The notes: generated by a model from the sequence alone, not told the origin. Shown: positions 26,201 through 36,303, counted from the first letter of the stretch. The stretch is 64,000 nucleotides of DNA from Cyclobacteriaceae bacterium (GCA_028281285.1 JANQKF010000013.1:248001-312000); one strand, 5' to 3'. Translations and numbers: made by a program.

Positions 26201-26621
26201 GCTTGCTCAATTTAATTGTACGAGTTCGATCGGGATTTTCAGTGATATCAATCCTGACAAAAGTATCAGGCAATACGGATTCAATATTCTGAGGCCATTC
26301 CAACAAACATAAATTTCCGGAATCAAAGTATTCCTCAATCCCTATACTAAATACTTCCTCCACGTTCTCAATCCTATAAAAGTCAAAATGATAAACTGTT
26401 TTATCATCTTCAGTGAGGTACTCATTTACTATCGAAAAAGTCGGGCTATGAACAGAATCCAACACTCCGATTCGCTCGCAAATCGCTTGAATCGTAGTGG
26501 TTTTTCCGGCTCCCATTTCACCGAGGAAAAGCCAAATATTTGAACCATTGGCAAAATCAATGATCTCCCCAACAGTTGCCCTTAAATCTTCAAGGGATGT
26601 AATTTCCAGCCGCTTCTCCAA
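26193..26621 (-). CDS. tsaE: tRNA threonylcarbamoyladenosine biosynthesis ATPase TsaE
   Basis: A 142-residue ATPase that helps form t6A at position 37 of ANN-decoding tRNAs together with TsaB and TsaD. The Walker A motif is GEMGAGKT (34-41) and the conserved SPTFSIVNEY follows. The length is typical. The TTG start at 26621 is 5 bp after the porX stop codon, which suggests translational coupling. It overlaps the alanine dehydrogenase start by 8 bp. Confidence 0.93.
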   Translation of the reverse strand: MEKRLEITSLEDLRATVGEIIDFANGSNIWLFLGEMGAGKTTTIQAICERIGVLDSVHSPTFSIVNEYLTEDDKTVYHFDFYRIENVEEVFSIGIEEYFDSGNLCLLEWPQNIESVLPDTFVRIDITENPDRTRTIKLSKHG

Positions 26622-26626
26622 TGGTA

Positions 26627-28186
26627 TTAGGCCCTCTTCGAATTTAGTGAAATAATAGGAATAATCATTTCTTCCATAGATATGCCACCATGTTGAAAGG
26701 TGTCCCGGTAGATATTCACATAGTGGTTGTAATTGTTAGGATAAGCGAAAAATAAGTCCTCAGTGGCAAACACAAAAGTTGTGGAAACATTGGGCTTAGG
26801 AAGATGCAGTCTTTCTGGTCTTCGTTCGACATAAATGCTATCACTTTCCTTAAAATTGAGGTTTTTCCCCAATTTGTACCTGAGATTGGTGTTTACATTT
26901 CGATCTCCCAATATCTTATAGGGTTTCTTAACACGGTAGGTGCCATGGTCGGTAGTAATAATGACCTTCCCACGGCCATCGCTTATCATTTTAAGCAAGT
27001 CAAAAAGCGGTGAGTGCTGAAACCACGATTTAGTTAACGACCTGTACGCAGATTCATCTGGAGCCAACTCTCGAATCATTCTCATGTCCGTTCGTGCGTG
27101 AGAGAGCATATCCACGAAATTGTATACAACCACATTGAGGTCGTTCTGCGAGAGGTTGTTAAAATTGTCGTTGAGCTGCTTGCCTTGATTAGCATGAATG
27201 ATTTTATGATAGCTGAACTTAATATTGAGGTTTGCCCTTTTTATTTGACGCTCAAGAAACTCCTCTTCTTTATTATTCTTCCCTTCCTCGGTGTCCTCTC
27301 CTACCCAGATATCCTGATCCCTTTTAGACATTTCCAAGGGAAGTTTACCCGAGAATATTGAGTTCCTTGCATAGGCAGTAGTGGTTGGAAGAATAGAATA
27401 ATAGGCCTCTTCCTCAACTACATTAAAGTACTCGAGAATATCTTCTTCGATAATCTTCCATTGATCGAATCTCAGATTATCTATTACAATGAAGAAAAGC
27501 GGGGATTGACCCAATTGAGGAAAGACTTTCTTTTTCATCAATTGATGAGAGAGTAAGGGTCGTTCAATGTTGGGGTCATTTAGCCAATCTTCATAATTAC
27601 TAATCACAAAATCGGCAAAATTAGAATTGGCTTCCGTTTTCTGCATCTCCAGCACCTCCGACATGCTCTTATTTTCCGTTTTGTCAATTTCAAGCTCCCA
27701 AAACACTAACTTCTTATATATTTCTATCCACTCGTTATGATCAATCTCATCATTGTAAGCCATGCTAAGGTTTCTGAAGTCTTGCTGGTATTGCAAGTTC
27801 GTTCGCTCGGTGACCAGTCGTTTGTTGTCAAGGATTTTCTTAACTGAAAGAAGGATTTGATTCGGGTTAAGCGGCTTGATCAGATAATCCGCAATTTTTG
27901 AACCGATCGCTTCTTCCATGATACTTTCCTCCTCACTTTTGGTGATCATGACAATCGGTAACGATGGCTGTGAGGACTTTATATAACTGAGCGTTTCCAG
28001 ACCTGTCATTCCCGGCATGTTCTCATCCAGAAAAACAATATCGAAATTGTTGTTTTCGCATTGTTCAATCGCATCAGCACCACTGGCTACAGGAGTGATG
28101 TCATACCCACGATCGTTTAGGAAAAGGATGTGTGGCTTGAGTAGATCAATCTCATCGTCCGCCCACAAAATATTATATCTTTGCAT
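26627..28186 (-). CDS. porX: Response regulator with PglZ domain, PorX
   Basis: The 519-residue protein has an N-terminal CheY-like receiver (acidic D10/D11, phospho-acceptor D54 in VFLDENMPG, T82, K104 in IKPLNP) and a long C-terminal PglZ domain of the alkaline phosphatase superfamily (with FFIVIDNLRFDQW, VVYNFVDMLSH and IITTDHG motifs). PorX, with PorY, regulates type IX secretion in Bacteroidota, and its PglZ domain is reported to cleave oligonucleotides. Thus the organism is expected to have a type IX secretion system. It is first in a PorX-TsaE-Ald arrangement, divergent from the HD-domain gene. Confidence 0.93.
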   Translation of the reverse strand: MQRYNILWADDEIDLLKPHILFLNDRGYDITPVASGADAIEQCENNNFDIVFLDENMPGMTGLETLSYIKSSQPSLPIVMITKSEEESIMEEAIGSKIADYLIKPLNPNQILLSVKKILDNKRLVTERTNLQYQQDFRNLSMAYNDEIDHNEWIEIYKKLVFWELEIDKTENKSMSEVLEMQKTEANSNFADFVISNYEDWLNDPNIERPLLSHQLMKKKVFPQLGQSPLFFIVIDNLRFDQWKIIEEDILEYFNVVEEEAYYSILPTTTAYARNSIFSGKLPLEMSKRDQDIWVGEDTEEGKNNKEEEFLERQIKRANLNIKFSYHKIIHANQGKQLNDNFNNLSQNDLNVVVYNFVDMLSHARTDMRMIRELAPDESAYRSLTKSWFQHSPLFDLLKMISDGRGKVIITTDHGTYRVKKPYKILGDRNVNTNLRYKLGKNLNFKESDSIYVERRPERLHLPKPNVSTTFVFATEDLFFAYPNNYNHYVNIYRDTFQHGGISMEEMIIPIISLNSKRA

Positions 28187-28208
28187 AGCTCCTCGGTAGC
28201 GTAGATGC

Positions 28209-28216
28209 CGAATTTA
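28209..28216 (-). promoter_or_regulatory. -7 promoter box candidate for porX
   Basis: The reverse strand reads TAAATTCG, a variant of the TAnnTTTG -7 element, about 22 bp before the porX ATG at 28186. No well-spaced -33 element was found, so this is weak. Confidence 0.3.
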
Positions 28217-28235
28217 AAGAAATAAAGCTCAAAAT

Positions 28236-29465
28236 TTGAACAAGAAGAAAATTATCAATGATCCAGTATATGGATTCATTCCAATCAGAAGTGAGCTCAT
28301 ATTCGACATTGTTGATCATCCTTTTTTTCAGCGTCTGCGGAGAATCAAGCAGTTAGGCTTAACCGACCTCATTTACCCTGGAGCACATCATACCAGATTT
28401 CATCATGCCCTTGGTGCCATGCACCTCATGTCCGGTGCACTGGAAAACCTTCGAAACAAGGGAGTCGCAATTGATAACGAAGAGTTTGAAGCCGCCCAGG
28501 CCGCTATACTCCTCCATGATGTTGGACACGGCCCGTTTTCACATGCTCTGGAGTTCAGCCTTCTTCAAAATGTTCGGCACGAAGAGCTTTCCAGGCAAAT
28601 CATCTCGACTCTTAACGATCACTACAATGGTAAACTTAGTATGGCACTTTCGATTTTTGATGGTTCCCATCCGAAACTGTTTTTACATCAGCTTGTGTCC
28701 AGTCAGTTAGACATTGACCGACTTGACTATCTTATGAGGGATAGTTTTTTTACAGGAGTGTCAGAAGGTACGATCGGTGCAGACCGGATTATTAAGATGC
28801 TTGATGTTAAGAACGGAAAGCTGGTAGTCGAAGAAAAAGGGATTTATAGTATTGAAAACTTTTTGAGCGCGAGAAGGCTAATGTATTGGCAAGTATACTT
28901 GCATAAGGCCAGTGTAAGTGCCGAAAAAATGCTCATTTCCATTATTAAGAGAGCCAAAAAGTTAAGTAGAAAGGGACATGACCTTTTTTGCAGCCCATCC
29001 CTATCATTTTTTCTCAGTCGTGATGTGACATCCGAAGATTTTGTACAAAACGGATCTGTATTGAGTCACTTCATGCAATTGGATGACTACGACATTTGGG
29101 GAGCAATCAAATTATGGGGCAATCATAAAGATTCCATCTTGTCAAAGCTCTGCACTATGCTTTTAAACAGGAACTTGTTCAGGATTAAGTTGACCAGTGA
29201 ATCACCGGGGCGAGAAGAAATTAAAGCTATTGAATCATCAATTCAAAAACAATATGGTTTAAAATCGGGTGATGTTAAGTATTTCTTCTCCCATGGGAAA
29301 GTGACTAACTCTGCCTATATCCCATCTGAAGGAGAAATTTCAATTTTGGCAAAATCCGGAGAGGTTCGTGACGTTGTACAAGCAGCCGACTTGCCCAATA
29401 TTAAGGCCATGAGCAAAATGGTAAGCAAATACTATCGTTGCTGGCCAAAAGACATATCTTTGTGA
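28236..29465 (+). CDS. HD domain phosphohydrolase (dNTPase-like)
   Basis: The 409-residue protein has the HD superfamily metal motif in LLHDVGHGPFSH (H94-D95), with an upstream histidine in FHHALGAMH and the conserved start INDPVYGFI. It resembles the deoxynucleoside triphosphate triphosphohydrolase family but may act on other phosphorylated compounds. The start codon is TTG at 28236: the conserved NKKKIINDPVYGF starts there and there is no ATG upstream. It is divergent from porX and ends 17 bp before lpxD. Confidence 0.9.
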   Translation: MNKKKIINDPVYGFIPIRSELIFDIVDHPFFQRLRRIKQLGLTDLIYPGAHHTRFHHALGAMHLMSGALENLRNKGVAIDNEEFEAAQAAILLHDVGHGPFSHALEFSLLQNVRHEELSRQIISTLNDHYNGKLSMALSIFDGSHPKLFLHQLVSSQLDIDRLDYLMRDSFFTGVSEGTIGADRIIKMLDVKNGKLVVEEKGIYSIENFLSARRLMYWQVYLHKASVSAEKMLISIIKRAKKLSRKGHDLFCSPSLSFFLSRDVTSEDFVQNGSVLSHFMQLDDYDIWGAIKLWGNHKDSILSKLCTMLLNRNLFRIKLTSESPGREEIKAIESSIQKQYGLKSGDVKYFFSHGKVTNSAYIPSEGEISILAKSGEVRDVVQAADLPNIKAMSKMVSKYYRCWPKDISL

Positions 29466-29482
29466 AACTCAATTAATCAGGA

Positions 29483-30505
29483 ATGGAATTATCAGTAGAT
29501 CAGGTAGCCCAACTGATCGGTGGCCGCGTGGAAGGCAACGGAAATGAGCAGGTAAGCAGGCTTGAAAAAATCGAAGAGGCCACAAAAGGAAGCATTGCAT
29601 TCCTGGCCAACCCCAAATACACAGAATACATATATACTACCGAGGCGAGTGCAATCATTGTTTCCAATGATCTTGAGCCAAGCCGGGAGATTAAATCAGC
29701 CTTAATACGAGTTGAAGACCCATACACAGCATTTAGCAAACTTCTGGAAGAGTACGAAAAACTTATAAAGCCAGTTAAAACTGGTATAGAAGAGCCATCA
29801 TATCAGAGCAAATCCTCTACATATGGTGAAAATGTCTATTTGGGTGCTTTTTCACACTTAGGAGATAATGTCAAACTGGGTAACAATGTTCAAATTTACC
29901 CCAATACTGTGGTGGGGGATAATGTAGTAATTGGAGATAACACCATCCTCTATTCAGGAGTTAAGGTCTATGCTAACTGCCGGATTGGTGCTTCCTGTGT
30001 TATCCACTCGGGTGTTGTGATTGGGAGTGATGGCTTTGGATATGCTCCTCAGAAAGACGGAACCTTCAAAGCCGTCCCGCAGATTGGGAATGTTATCATA
30101 GAAGACCATGTGGACATTGGGGCGAATACAGTTGTGGATTGTGCCACCATGGGATCTACTGTAATTAGCTCTGGAGCTAAACTTGACAATCTGGTTCAGA
30201 TTGCTCACAATGTTGAAATAGGAAGAAACTCTGCAATTGCCGCCCAGGCAGGTATTTCAGGCAGTGCCAAAATTGGCGAAAACTGTCAAATTGGAGGTCA
30301 GGCAGGTATAACCGGACATTTATCCCTGGCAAATCGAATCACAATTGGGCCCCAGGCCGGAGTTCCAAAGACGATTGAGGAAGAAGGCGGAGTTTATTTT
30401 GGAAGCCCTAGTATGGATCACAAAGATTTCCTTCGAATGAGCATTGCGCTAAGAAAGCTTCCTGATCTGGTCAGAAGAGTAAACGAACTGGAAAAAAACT
30501 CTTAA
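29483..30505 (+). CDS. lpxD: UDP-3-O-(3-hydroxyacyl)glucosamine N-acyltransferase LpxD
   Basis: The 340-residue enzyme adds the second 3-hydroxyacyl chain to UDP-GlcN in lipid A synthesis, in the cytoplasm. An N-terminal uridine-binding domain (residues 1-100, with [10 protein letters not shown]) is followed by a left-handed beta-helix of hexapeptide repeats (residues 105-290) that contains IAHNVEIG with the catalytic histidine. A short C-terminal helix ends the protein. It is first in lpxD-lpxC/fabZ-lpxA, with 22 bp to the next gene. Confidence 0.95.
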   Translation: MELSVDQVAQLIGGRVEGNGNEQVSRLEKIEEATKGSIAFLANPKYTEYIYTTEASAIIVSNDLEPSREIKSALIRVEDPYTAFSKLLEEYEKLIKPVKTGIEEPSYQSKSSTYGENVYLGAFSHLGDNVKLGNNVQIYPNTVVGDNVVIGDNTILYSGVKVYANCRIGASCVIHSGVVIGSDGFGYAPQKDGTFKAVPQIGNVIIEDHVDIGANTVVDCATMGSTVISSGAKLDNLVQIAHNVEIGRNSAIAAQAGISGSAKIGENCQIGGQAGITGHLSLANRITIGPQAGVPKTIEEEGGVYFGSPSMDHKDFLRMSIALRKLPDLVRRVNELEKNS

Positions 30506-30510
30506 ATTTG
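30503..30510 (+). promoter_or_regulatory. -7 promoter box candidate upstream of lpxC-fabZ
   Basis: TAAATTTG overlaps the lpxD stop codon and lies 17 bp before the ATG at 30528. It matches TAnnTTTG. No -33 element is visible at the right distance, so an internal promoter is only possible. Confidence 0.35.
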
Positions 30511-30527
30511 CGCCACTTTTCGGGGTT

Positions 30528-31919
30528 ATGATGAATACGAAACAACATACGATCAAAGAACCAATAACGGTTTCAGGGGTGGGATTGCACACTGGTGTAG
30601 ACGCGAATATGACGTTTCAACCTGCTCCTCCAAATCATGGGATCAAGTTTCAAAGAACGGATCTTCCAGATCAGCCTATTGTAGATGCCGATGTGGACTA
30701 CGTAGTTGACCTTTCGAGAGGGACCACGATTGAACACAACGGAGCAAGAATTAATACGGTGGAACATACTTTGGCTGCCTTGGTTGGTTTGCAAATTGAT
30801 AATGTCCTTGTCCAATTGGATGGTCCTGAACCACCAATTATGGATGGCAGTTCACGTATGTTTATCGAAGCACTTGAAAAAGCAGGCACAGAAGAGCAGA
30901 ATGCACTGAGGGATTTTTTTGAAGTAAATGAAAGCATCATGTATCGTGATAAAAGTCGTGATGTTGAGATTGCTGCACTTCCTTTGGATGACTACAGGGT
31001 GACTGTCATGGTTGACTATAATTCACCAGTACTGGGTAGCCAACATGCGTCTCTTACCGACATCAATGATTTTAAAAAAGATATTGCGTCTAGTCGTACT
31101 TTTTGCTTCCTACACGAGTTGGAAATGCTCTATAAGAACAATCTCATAAGGGGAGGTGATTTGAATAATGCGATCGTTGTTGTTGATCGTGTGGTTAAGG
31201 ATGAAGAACTCGATTATTTGGCGAGCTTATTCAACAAGCCAAAAGTTGAGGTGAAAAAAGAAGGAATTCTCAATAATGTAGAGCTGAGACATAGAAATGA
31301 GCCGGCAAGGCACAAGCTACTTGACGTTGTAGGCGACCTTGCTCTTGCCGGAAGACCAATCAAAGCCCAGATTCTGGCCGCAAGACCCGGACATGCTGCA
31401 AATGTCGCTTTTGCCAAAAAGTTGAAGAAGGCGATGCAAGCCTCGAAAAACTCCGCTCCTTCATATGATCCTGTACTGCCACCGGTAATGGACATCAATC
31501 AGATCAAGGCGATTTTACCACACAGGTATCCGTTCTTATTGATTGACCGAATTATTCACTTGGATGACACTATGGTTTCGGGAATAAAGAATGTAACGGT
31601 GAATGAGCCTTTCTTCGAAGGACATTTTCCTGGAAATCCTGTGATGCCAGGTGTTCTGCAAGTTGAAGCGATGGCTCAGATTGGAGGCATCCTGGTTTTA
31701 AACACAGTTCCGGACCCCGAAAATTACACCCCGTACTTCCTTGGAATTGACAAGTGTAAATTCAGAAGAATGGTAGTGCCTGGAGATACTATTAAATTTA
31801 AATGCGAGCTTACGGCTCCGATAAAAAGAGGAATTGCGCAAATGAATGGTTACGCATATGTTGGGAATAACCTGGTTTGCCAAGCCGCAATGACAGCACG
31901 AATTGTTAAAAACTCATGA
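30528..31919 (+). CDS. lpxC-fabZ: Bifunctional LpxC deacetylase / FabZ dehydratase
   Basis: The 463-residue fusion has an N-terminal LpxC domain (about 1-305) with VSGVGLHTG, zinc ligand H80 in TVEHTLAAL and [12 protein letters not shown], and a C-terminal FabZ hotdog domain (about 318-463) with [10 protein letters not shown] starting at H332 and [20 protein letters not shown]. LpxC removes the acetyl group in the committed step of lipid A synthesis; FabZ dehydrates 3-hydroxyacyl-ACP. The fusion is typical of Bacteroidota. The start may be this ATG or the next codon ATG at 30531. Its stop overlaps the lpxA start by 4 bp. Confidence 0.95.
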   Translation: MMNTKQHTIKEPITVSGVGLHTGVDANMTFQPAPPNHGIKFQRTDLPDQPIVDADVDYVVDLSRGTTIEHNGARINTVEHTLAALVGLQIDNVLVQLDGPEPPIMDGSSRMFIEALEKAGTEEQNALRDFFEVNESIMYRDKSRDVEIAALPLDDYRVTVMVDYNSPVLGSQHASLTDINDFKKDIASSRTFCFLHELEMLYKNNLIRGGDLNNAIVVVDRVVKDEELDYLASLFNKPKVEVKKEGILNNVELRHRNEPARHKLLDVVGDLALAGRPIKAQILAARPGHAANVAFAKKLKKAMQASKNSAPSYDPVLPPVMDINQIKAILPHRYPFLLIDRIIHLDDTMVSGIKNVTVNEPFFEGHFPGNPVMPGVLQVEAMAQIGGILVLNTVPDPENYTPYFLGIDKCKFRRMVVPGDTIKFKCELTAPIKRGIAQMNGYAYVGNNLVCQAAMTARIVKNS

Positions 31920-32698
31920 ATCAGCCACTCGCATATATACATCCACAGGCAAAAATTGCACGCAATGCGGTTATAGAGCCCTTTGTAACTATTAGTAAGA
32001 ACGTTGTCATTGGGGAAGGAACATGGATTGGCTCCAATGTCACCATTATGGAAGGTGCCAGAATTGGTAAGAACGTCAAAATATTTCCGGGAGCTGTCGT
32101 TTCGGCAATTCCTCAGGACCTAAAGTTCGGAGGAGAAGAGACTACCTTGGAAATAGGTGACAACACAGTGATCCGCGAATGTTGTACCCTTAACCGTGGA
32201 ACGGAAGCAACTAACAAAACCGTCATAGGGAAAGACTGCCTAATTATGGCCTATACACACGTTGCCCACGACTGTGTGGTAGGTGATAACTGTATTTTGG
32301 TTAACGCTGTGCAGCTTGCAGGTCATGTAACAATTGATGACTATGCGATTGTCGGTGGTGCAGCAGCAGTTCATCAGTTCGTCAAAATTGGTGCTCATAC
32401 CATGGTTTCGGGTGGTTCACTTGTAAGAAAGGACGTTCCTCCATATACAAAGGCCGGTCGTGAACCATTGAGCTATGCAGGTATCAACTCGATTGGCTTG
32501 AGAAGAAGAGGGTTCTCTCATGAGAAGATCATTGAGATTCAGGAAATCTACAGGTATATATTTCTTAAAGGACTGAATAATTCTAAGGCATTAGATTTAG
32601 TTGAACTAGAAATGGCTCCGTCTAAGGAACGAGACGAAATAGTAAATTTCTTTAGAAGTTCCGACCGAGGTATCATGAAAGGATACACCCAACGATAA
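31916..32698 (+). CDS. lpxA: UDP-N-acetylglucosamine O-acyltransferase LpxA
   Basis: The 260-residue enzyme starts lipid A synthesis. A hexapeptide beta-helix fills residues 1-190 (GEGTWIGSNVTIMEGARIG; LNRGTEATNKT; YTHVAHDCVVGDN with the catalytic-type histidine), followed by a helical C-terminal domain (SIGLRRRGFSHE). It overlaps the lpxC-fabZ stop codon by 4 bp and is followed by the ABC ATPase with 1 bp gap. Confidence 0.95.
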   Translation: MNQPLAYIHPQAKIARNAVIEPFVTISKNVVIGEGTWIGSNVTIMEGARIGKNVKIFPGAVVSAIPQDLKFGGEETTLEIGDNTVIRECCTLNRGTEATNKTVIGKDCLIMAYTHVAHDCVVGDNCILVNAVQLAGHVTIDDYAIVGGAAAVHQFVKIGAHTMVSGGSLVRKDVPPYTKAGREPLSYAGINSIGLRRRGFSHEKIIEIQEIYRYIFLKGLNNSKALDLVELEMAPSKERDEIVNFFRSSDRGIMKGYTQR

Positions 32699-32699
32699 T

Positions 32700-33320
32700 A
32701 TGCGAATCTCTGTTCGGGAACTCGGAAAAAAATACGGCAAACAGTGGATTTTTCGCAATCTTGATTTTGATTTTGATTCTTCCGCCTCTTACGCAATAAC
32801 CGGCCCGAATGGAAGTGGCAAATCTACACTTCTTCAGCTACTCACAGGTATTTTTCCTCCCACCAAGGGAAAAATTGCTTACCAAGACGAGCATTCTGAA
32901 ACTATAGAAGAAGAAAGCTTTTATCAATATTTTGATGTAGTAACGCCCTATTTGGAATTAATCGAAGAATTTACACTTCAGGAATTTCTTGAATTTCATT
33001 TCAAATTCAAGACACCCAAAGTAGGGTTGAGTATAGAGGAAGTTGTAACTAAGATGTATCTGACTGATGATAAGAATAAATTCATAAAGAACTTTTCATC
33101 AGGCATGAAGCAGCGTCTAAAATTGGGGATTGCGTTCTACTCTCAAAGTCCGGTCTGCTTCCTGGATGAACCCACTTCCAATCTTGATGAAAAAGGAGTG
33201 GCTTGGTACAAGAACCATGTAAAAGAAGCCTTGAAAGAAAAACTGGTGATCATAAGCTCAAATCAAAAATACGAATATGACTTCTGTGATAAGATAATTC
33301 ATATTCCGAATTTTAAATGA
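32700..33320 (+). CDS. ABC transporter ATP-binding protein
   Basis: A 206-residue ATPase with Walker A GPNGSGKS (35-42), signature FSSGMKQ (132-138) and Walker B CFLDEP (153-158). The usual switch histidine is replaced by asparagine in IISSNQKYEYDF. It has no membrane domain, so its permease partner must lie elsewhere. It is the last gene of the lipid A unit, which suggests a link to envelope lipid or LPS precursor transport, but short ATPases like this are also used by CcmA-type heme exporters. Confidence 0.9.
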   Translation: MRISVRELGKKYGKQWIFRNLDFDFDSSASYAITGPNGSGKSTLLQLLTGIFPPTKGKIAYQDEHSETIEEESFYQYFDVVTPYLELIEEFTLQEFLEFHFKFKTPKVGLSIEEVVTKMYLTDDKNKFIKNFSSGMKQRLKLGIAFYSQSPVCFLDEPTSNLDEKGVAWYKNHVKEALKEKLVIISSNQKYEYDFCDKIIHIPNFK

Positions 33321-33387
33321 GTATGTCGGGCAGGTGATTACTAAAACTCGGTAATAATACTTATAATTGAATATCAATTCTACTAAA

Positions 33388-33867
33388 ATGCTAAAGACTA
33401 AACATCTAATAACCTCACTACTTGCCATAGCTGCCTTTTCGCTACTATTTCTTTCTTCTTGTAAGAATGGCAGTGATGATGAACCATTAACAGCTGAAGA
33501 ACAACGTTTACTAGATTTAGGTGGAAGTAGTGGTGTGACTTGGGTCGCAACTTCAATCACTTTCCAAGGAGCACCTGCCACTGGTTTCGATAATTTCAGC
33601 GTTACTATGAGAGGCACAGAGACTTCGAAGACCTATACCAGTACCGATGCTGATCCGTTATTAAATGCTTCGGGTTCATGGGATTTCAATGGAACAAACA
33701 TCAATCAGCTTGTTTTTGATGAAGATTCAGACAATGTATACAGCATTAGCAATTTAATTACTGAAGCTACTCCTGCGACACTTACACTCACCGTCAACTA
33801 TACGGAACCAGGAGGAACGATAGAGGGGGTGAACGGGACCTATGTATTTAATTTACAGGCCCAATAA
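33388..33867 (+). CDS. Secreted lipoprotein of unknown function
   Basis: A 159-residue protein starting at the ATG at 33388, where a lipoprotein signal peptide starts (MLKTKHLITSLLAIAAFSLL) and ends in the lipobox LSSC. The residues after the cysteine (KNGSDDEP) are acidic, as in the Bacteroidota surface-export signal, so it may be displayed on the outer membrane surface. The mature protein is rich in T, S, N and G and looks like a beta-sandwich. No family is recognised. Confidence 0.72.
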   Translation: MLKTKHLITSLLAIAAFSLLFLSSCKNGSDDEPLTAEEQRLLDLGGSSGVTWVATSITFQGAPATGFDNFSVTMRGTETSKTYTSTDADPLLNASGSWDFNGTNINQLVFDEDSDNVYSISNLITEATPATLTLTVNYTEPGGTIEGVNGTYVFNLQAQ

Positions 33868-33890
33868 TTATTAAGCGACTATTAAACAGT

Positions 33891-33921
33891 GGGCTGTTCA
33901 TTTAATGGACAGCCTTTTTTA
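33891..33921 (+). terminator. Rho-independent terminator after the lipoprotein gene
   Basis: Stem GGCTGT (33892-33897) pairs with ACAGCC (33909-33914), and six T residues follow directly. It ends transcription of the plus-strand unit before the convergent mutS2. Confidence 0.75.
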
Positions 33922-36303
33922 TTTCATAGTCACAATCGTGATCCCGGCACCTCCGCGGTCAGCGTGTTCATCCCGCATGGCATCTACTTCCTTGTATTGC
34001 TTTAGATGATTTCTGACAATCTCCCTCAGGACACCACCTCCTTTCCCATGAAGAATATGAAGTTCTGAAGCACCTAACAAGATAGCCTCATCCACATATT
34101 GATCTAATCTGGGTATGACTTCTTCGGCTCTCATTCCCCGAATGTCGAGCTTGTGAGAGAAGTTCGCCATTTTATCATTCAACAAGACACCTTTAGGCTG
34201 TGAAGTAGTCTTTTTTTCTCGTCTTTCACTTCTCGTCACGCGCTCCAAACGATTCAGTTTCACTTTGGAGGTTAATGCTCCAATTGACAACTCCGCATCC
34301 TTTCCTTTGAGTGACATTACTTGCCCTATTGTCTCCTGACCTGTCACTCTCACATAATCACCCACCTTAATTTCACCATCCACTTTCTTTGGTTTTACTT
34401 TTGGTGACTCGTTTTTCTCAATTGTCAGTTTTTTATCTTCAAATCCCTTCAATTCGGCACGGAGGTTTTTGGCTTTTTCTTTTTCGGCCTCACTTTCCTT
34501 AATCTCACGAATGATCTTCTCAATCCTTGCATTGGCCTCTTTTACCAACCGTGATGCCTCTTCCTTTGCTTTTCTAATAATTGATTTCTCCTGCCCTTCT
34601 AAATGCGCTTTGAGTTCCTCATATTGTCTTGATATCTCCTCCAATTCACTTTCCCTCTCCTTAACCCTCCTTTCAGTGGTGGCAACCTCTGATCGCTGCT
34701 GATCTAGTTCGGCAAGCATTCTATCAAGAGAAACTTTCTTTCGGCCAACCTTGGACTTTGCCTCATTCAGTGTCTTTTTAGGCAACCCAATTTTCTGTGC
34801 GATTTCCAGGGCAAAAGAGCTTCCTGGCTTTCCAATTTCCAGTTGATACAAAGGTTGAAGTGCCTTGATGTCATATTTCATAGCCCCATTCACCAACCCT
34901 GATTCTTTATCCGCAAATTCTTTCAGGTTACCATAATGTGTTGTGATTACACCCAGGCCTTTAGACGCATTTAACTCCTTAAGAATGGCCTCTGCGATGG
35001 CTCCACCAAATTGAGGTTCAGTTCCAGTACCAAATTCATCAATCAGGAAAAGGCTTTGTTTGCTCACATGACCAAGTAGCTGTTTCATGTTCTCCAGGTG
35101 AGAACTATAGGTACTGAGGTCATTCTCAATGGATTGTTCGTCACCAATATCGATAAAGAGGTCTTTGAAGACCATAAACTCCGAATCTTCATCACATGGT
35201 GTGAGCAAGCCACATTGAAACATATATTGAACCAAGCCTACTGTTTTCAGGCATACACTTTTTCCCCCGGCATTGGGACCCGAAATCACCAAAATTCTAT
35301 TATGTGAACTTAAGCGGATATCCAGAGGGATCACCTCCTTGTCCACTTCCCTATGTGCCAAAAACAAAACTGGGTGAATGGCCGCCTTCCAATCAAAGCC
35401 CTTTGTTTCTGACCATTTCGGTTTCCTGCCACCTATGGACATTGCCAGTCTGGCCTTCGACCGAACAAAGTCTATGAGTCCCAGAAATTGCAGGATAGCA
35501 CTGAAATTCTCAATTTCTGGCCGTATTTCGTCCGTCAATTCGGTGAGTATTCTAACTACCTCTCGCTTCTCTGCATACTGTAGTTCTTTAACCTCATTGT
35601 TGATCTCAAGTACTTCAGTGGGTTCAATGAAAACAGTTTGGCCGGTGGCCGATTCCCCATGTATAAAGCCCTTTATTCTTCGCTTATGTTCGGCAAATAC
35701 CGGAATCACCATCCGACCATCTCGAATAGTAATGGTCAAGTCGTCCGGTGTGTATTCATTTTTTCGAGCACTGCGAAGAATGCCATCCAATACCTTTCGA
35801 AGGCGTTGTTGTTCTTTCTGGATTCCCAACCGAATATCTAAAAGTCGATCACTGGCATTATCCTTCAGTTTGCCACGATCATCAAACAAACCAGCAATCC
35901 TCCAATAGAGTCTCTCATTGAACTCAATTGGTTCGATCAAGGCAGACAAAGTAGGATATTCTGTCTTCTTCTCTTTGAAAAAGTCGAGGCAGCGATCGAG
36001 TGTCTTCAGAGACAGGATGACATCAAAGAACTCTTCTTCGGTAAGAAAGGCGTTCTCCACCTTCACTTTCTTCAGGTAGGAAGAAAAGTCGATGTAATTG
36101 GAATTGGGAAATAATTCACCTGACTCAATGATCTGCACAAACTCAGAGGTTTGCTTCAACCATCGATCTATGCTCCGTTTGTCAGATGAAAATTTAATCT
36201 TTTTGACAAAAGAATGCCCAAGGTTGCTCTCGCAGTTGTCGAGCAATAATTGTCGAATTTTGTCAAATCCGAGTTTCTCTTCTAAGTTTTTGGGATAAAG
36301 CAT
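33919..36303 (-). CDS. mutS2: Endonuclease MutS2
   Basis: The 794-residue protein has the MutS-like core with clamp/lever helices, Walker A GPNAGGKS (342-349), Walker B LFLIDEFGTGTEP and STYSSHLENM, then a long charged coiled coil (about 510-640), a KOW-like linker, and a C-terminal Smr nuclease domain (LDIRGMRAEEV; LHILHGKGGGVLR). MutS2 does not take part in mismatch repair; it acts in control of recombination and in ribosome collision rescue. It lies 9 bp downstream of the DUF4296 gene on the same strand. Confidence 0.95.
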   Translation of the reverse strand: MLYPKNLEEKLGFDKIRQLLLDNCESNLGHSFVKKIKFSSDKRSIDRWLKQTSEFVQIIESGELFPNSNYIDFSSYLKKVKVENAFLTEEEFFDVILSLKTLDRCLDFFKEKKTEYPTLSALIEPIEFNERLYWRIAGLFDDRGKLKDNASDRLLDIRLGIQKEQQRLRKVLDGILRSARKNEYTPDDLTITIRDGRMVIPVFAEHKRRIKGFIHGESATGQTVFIEPTEVLEINNEVKELQYAEKREVVRILTELTDEIRPEIENFSAILQFLGLIDFVRSKARLAMSIGGRKPKWSETKGFDWKAAIHPVLFLAHREVDKEVIPLDIRLSSHNRILVISGPNAGGKSVCLKTVGLVQYMFQCGLLTPCDEDSEFMVFKDLFIDIGDEQSIENDLSTYSSHLENMKQLLGHVSKQSLFLIDEFGTGTEPQFGGAIAEAILKELNASKGLGVITTHYGNLKEFADKESGLVNGAMKYDIKALQPLYQLEIGKPGSSFALEIAQKIGLPKKTLNEAKSKVGRKKVSLDRMLAELDQQRSEVATTERRVKERESELEEISRQYEELKAHLEGQEKSIIRKAKEEASRLVKEANARIEKIIREIKESEAEKEKAKNLRAELKGFEDKKLTIEKNESPKVKPKKVDGEIKVGDYVRVTGQETIGQVMSLKGKDAELSIGALTSKVKLNRLERVTRSERREKKTTSQPKGVLLNDKMANFSHKLDIRGMRAEEVIPRLDQYVDEAILLGASELHILHGKGGGVLREIVRNHLKQYKEVDAMRDEHADRGGAGITIVTMK

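Noticed and set aside
35378-35908. 176-codon forward ORF inside mutS2
   Set aside because: Antisense to a well conserved MutS2 coding region; its composition (many S, R, I) is a by-product of the reverse frame.
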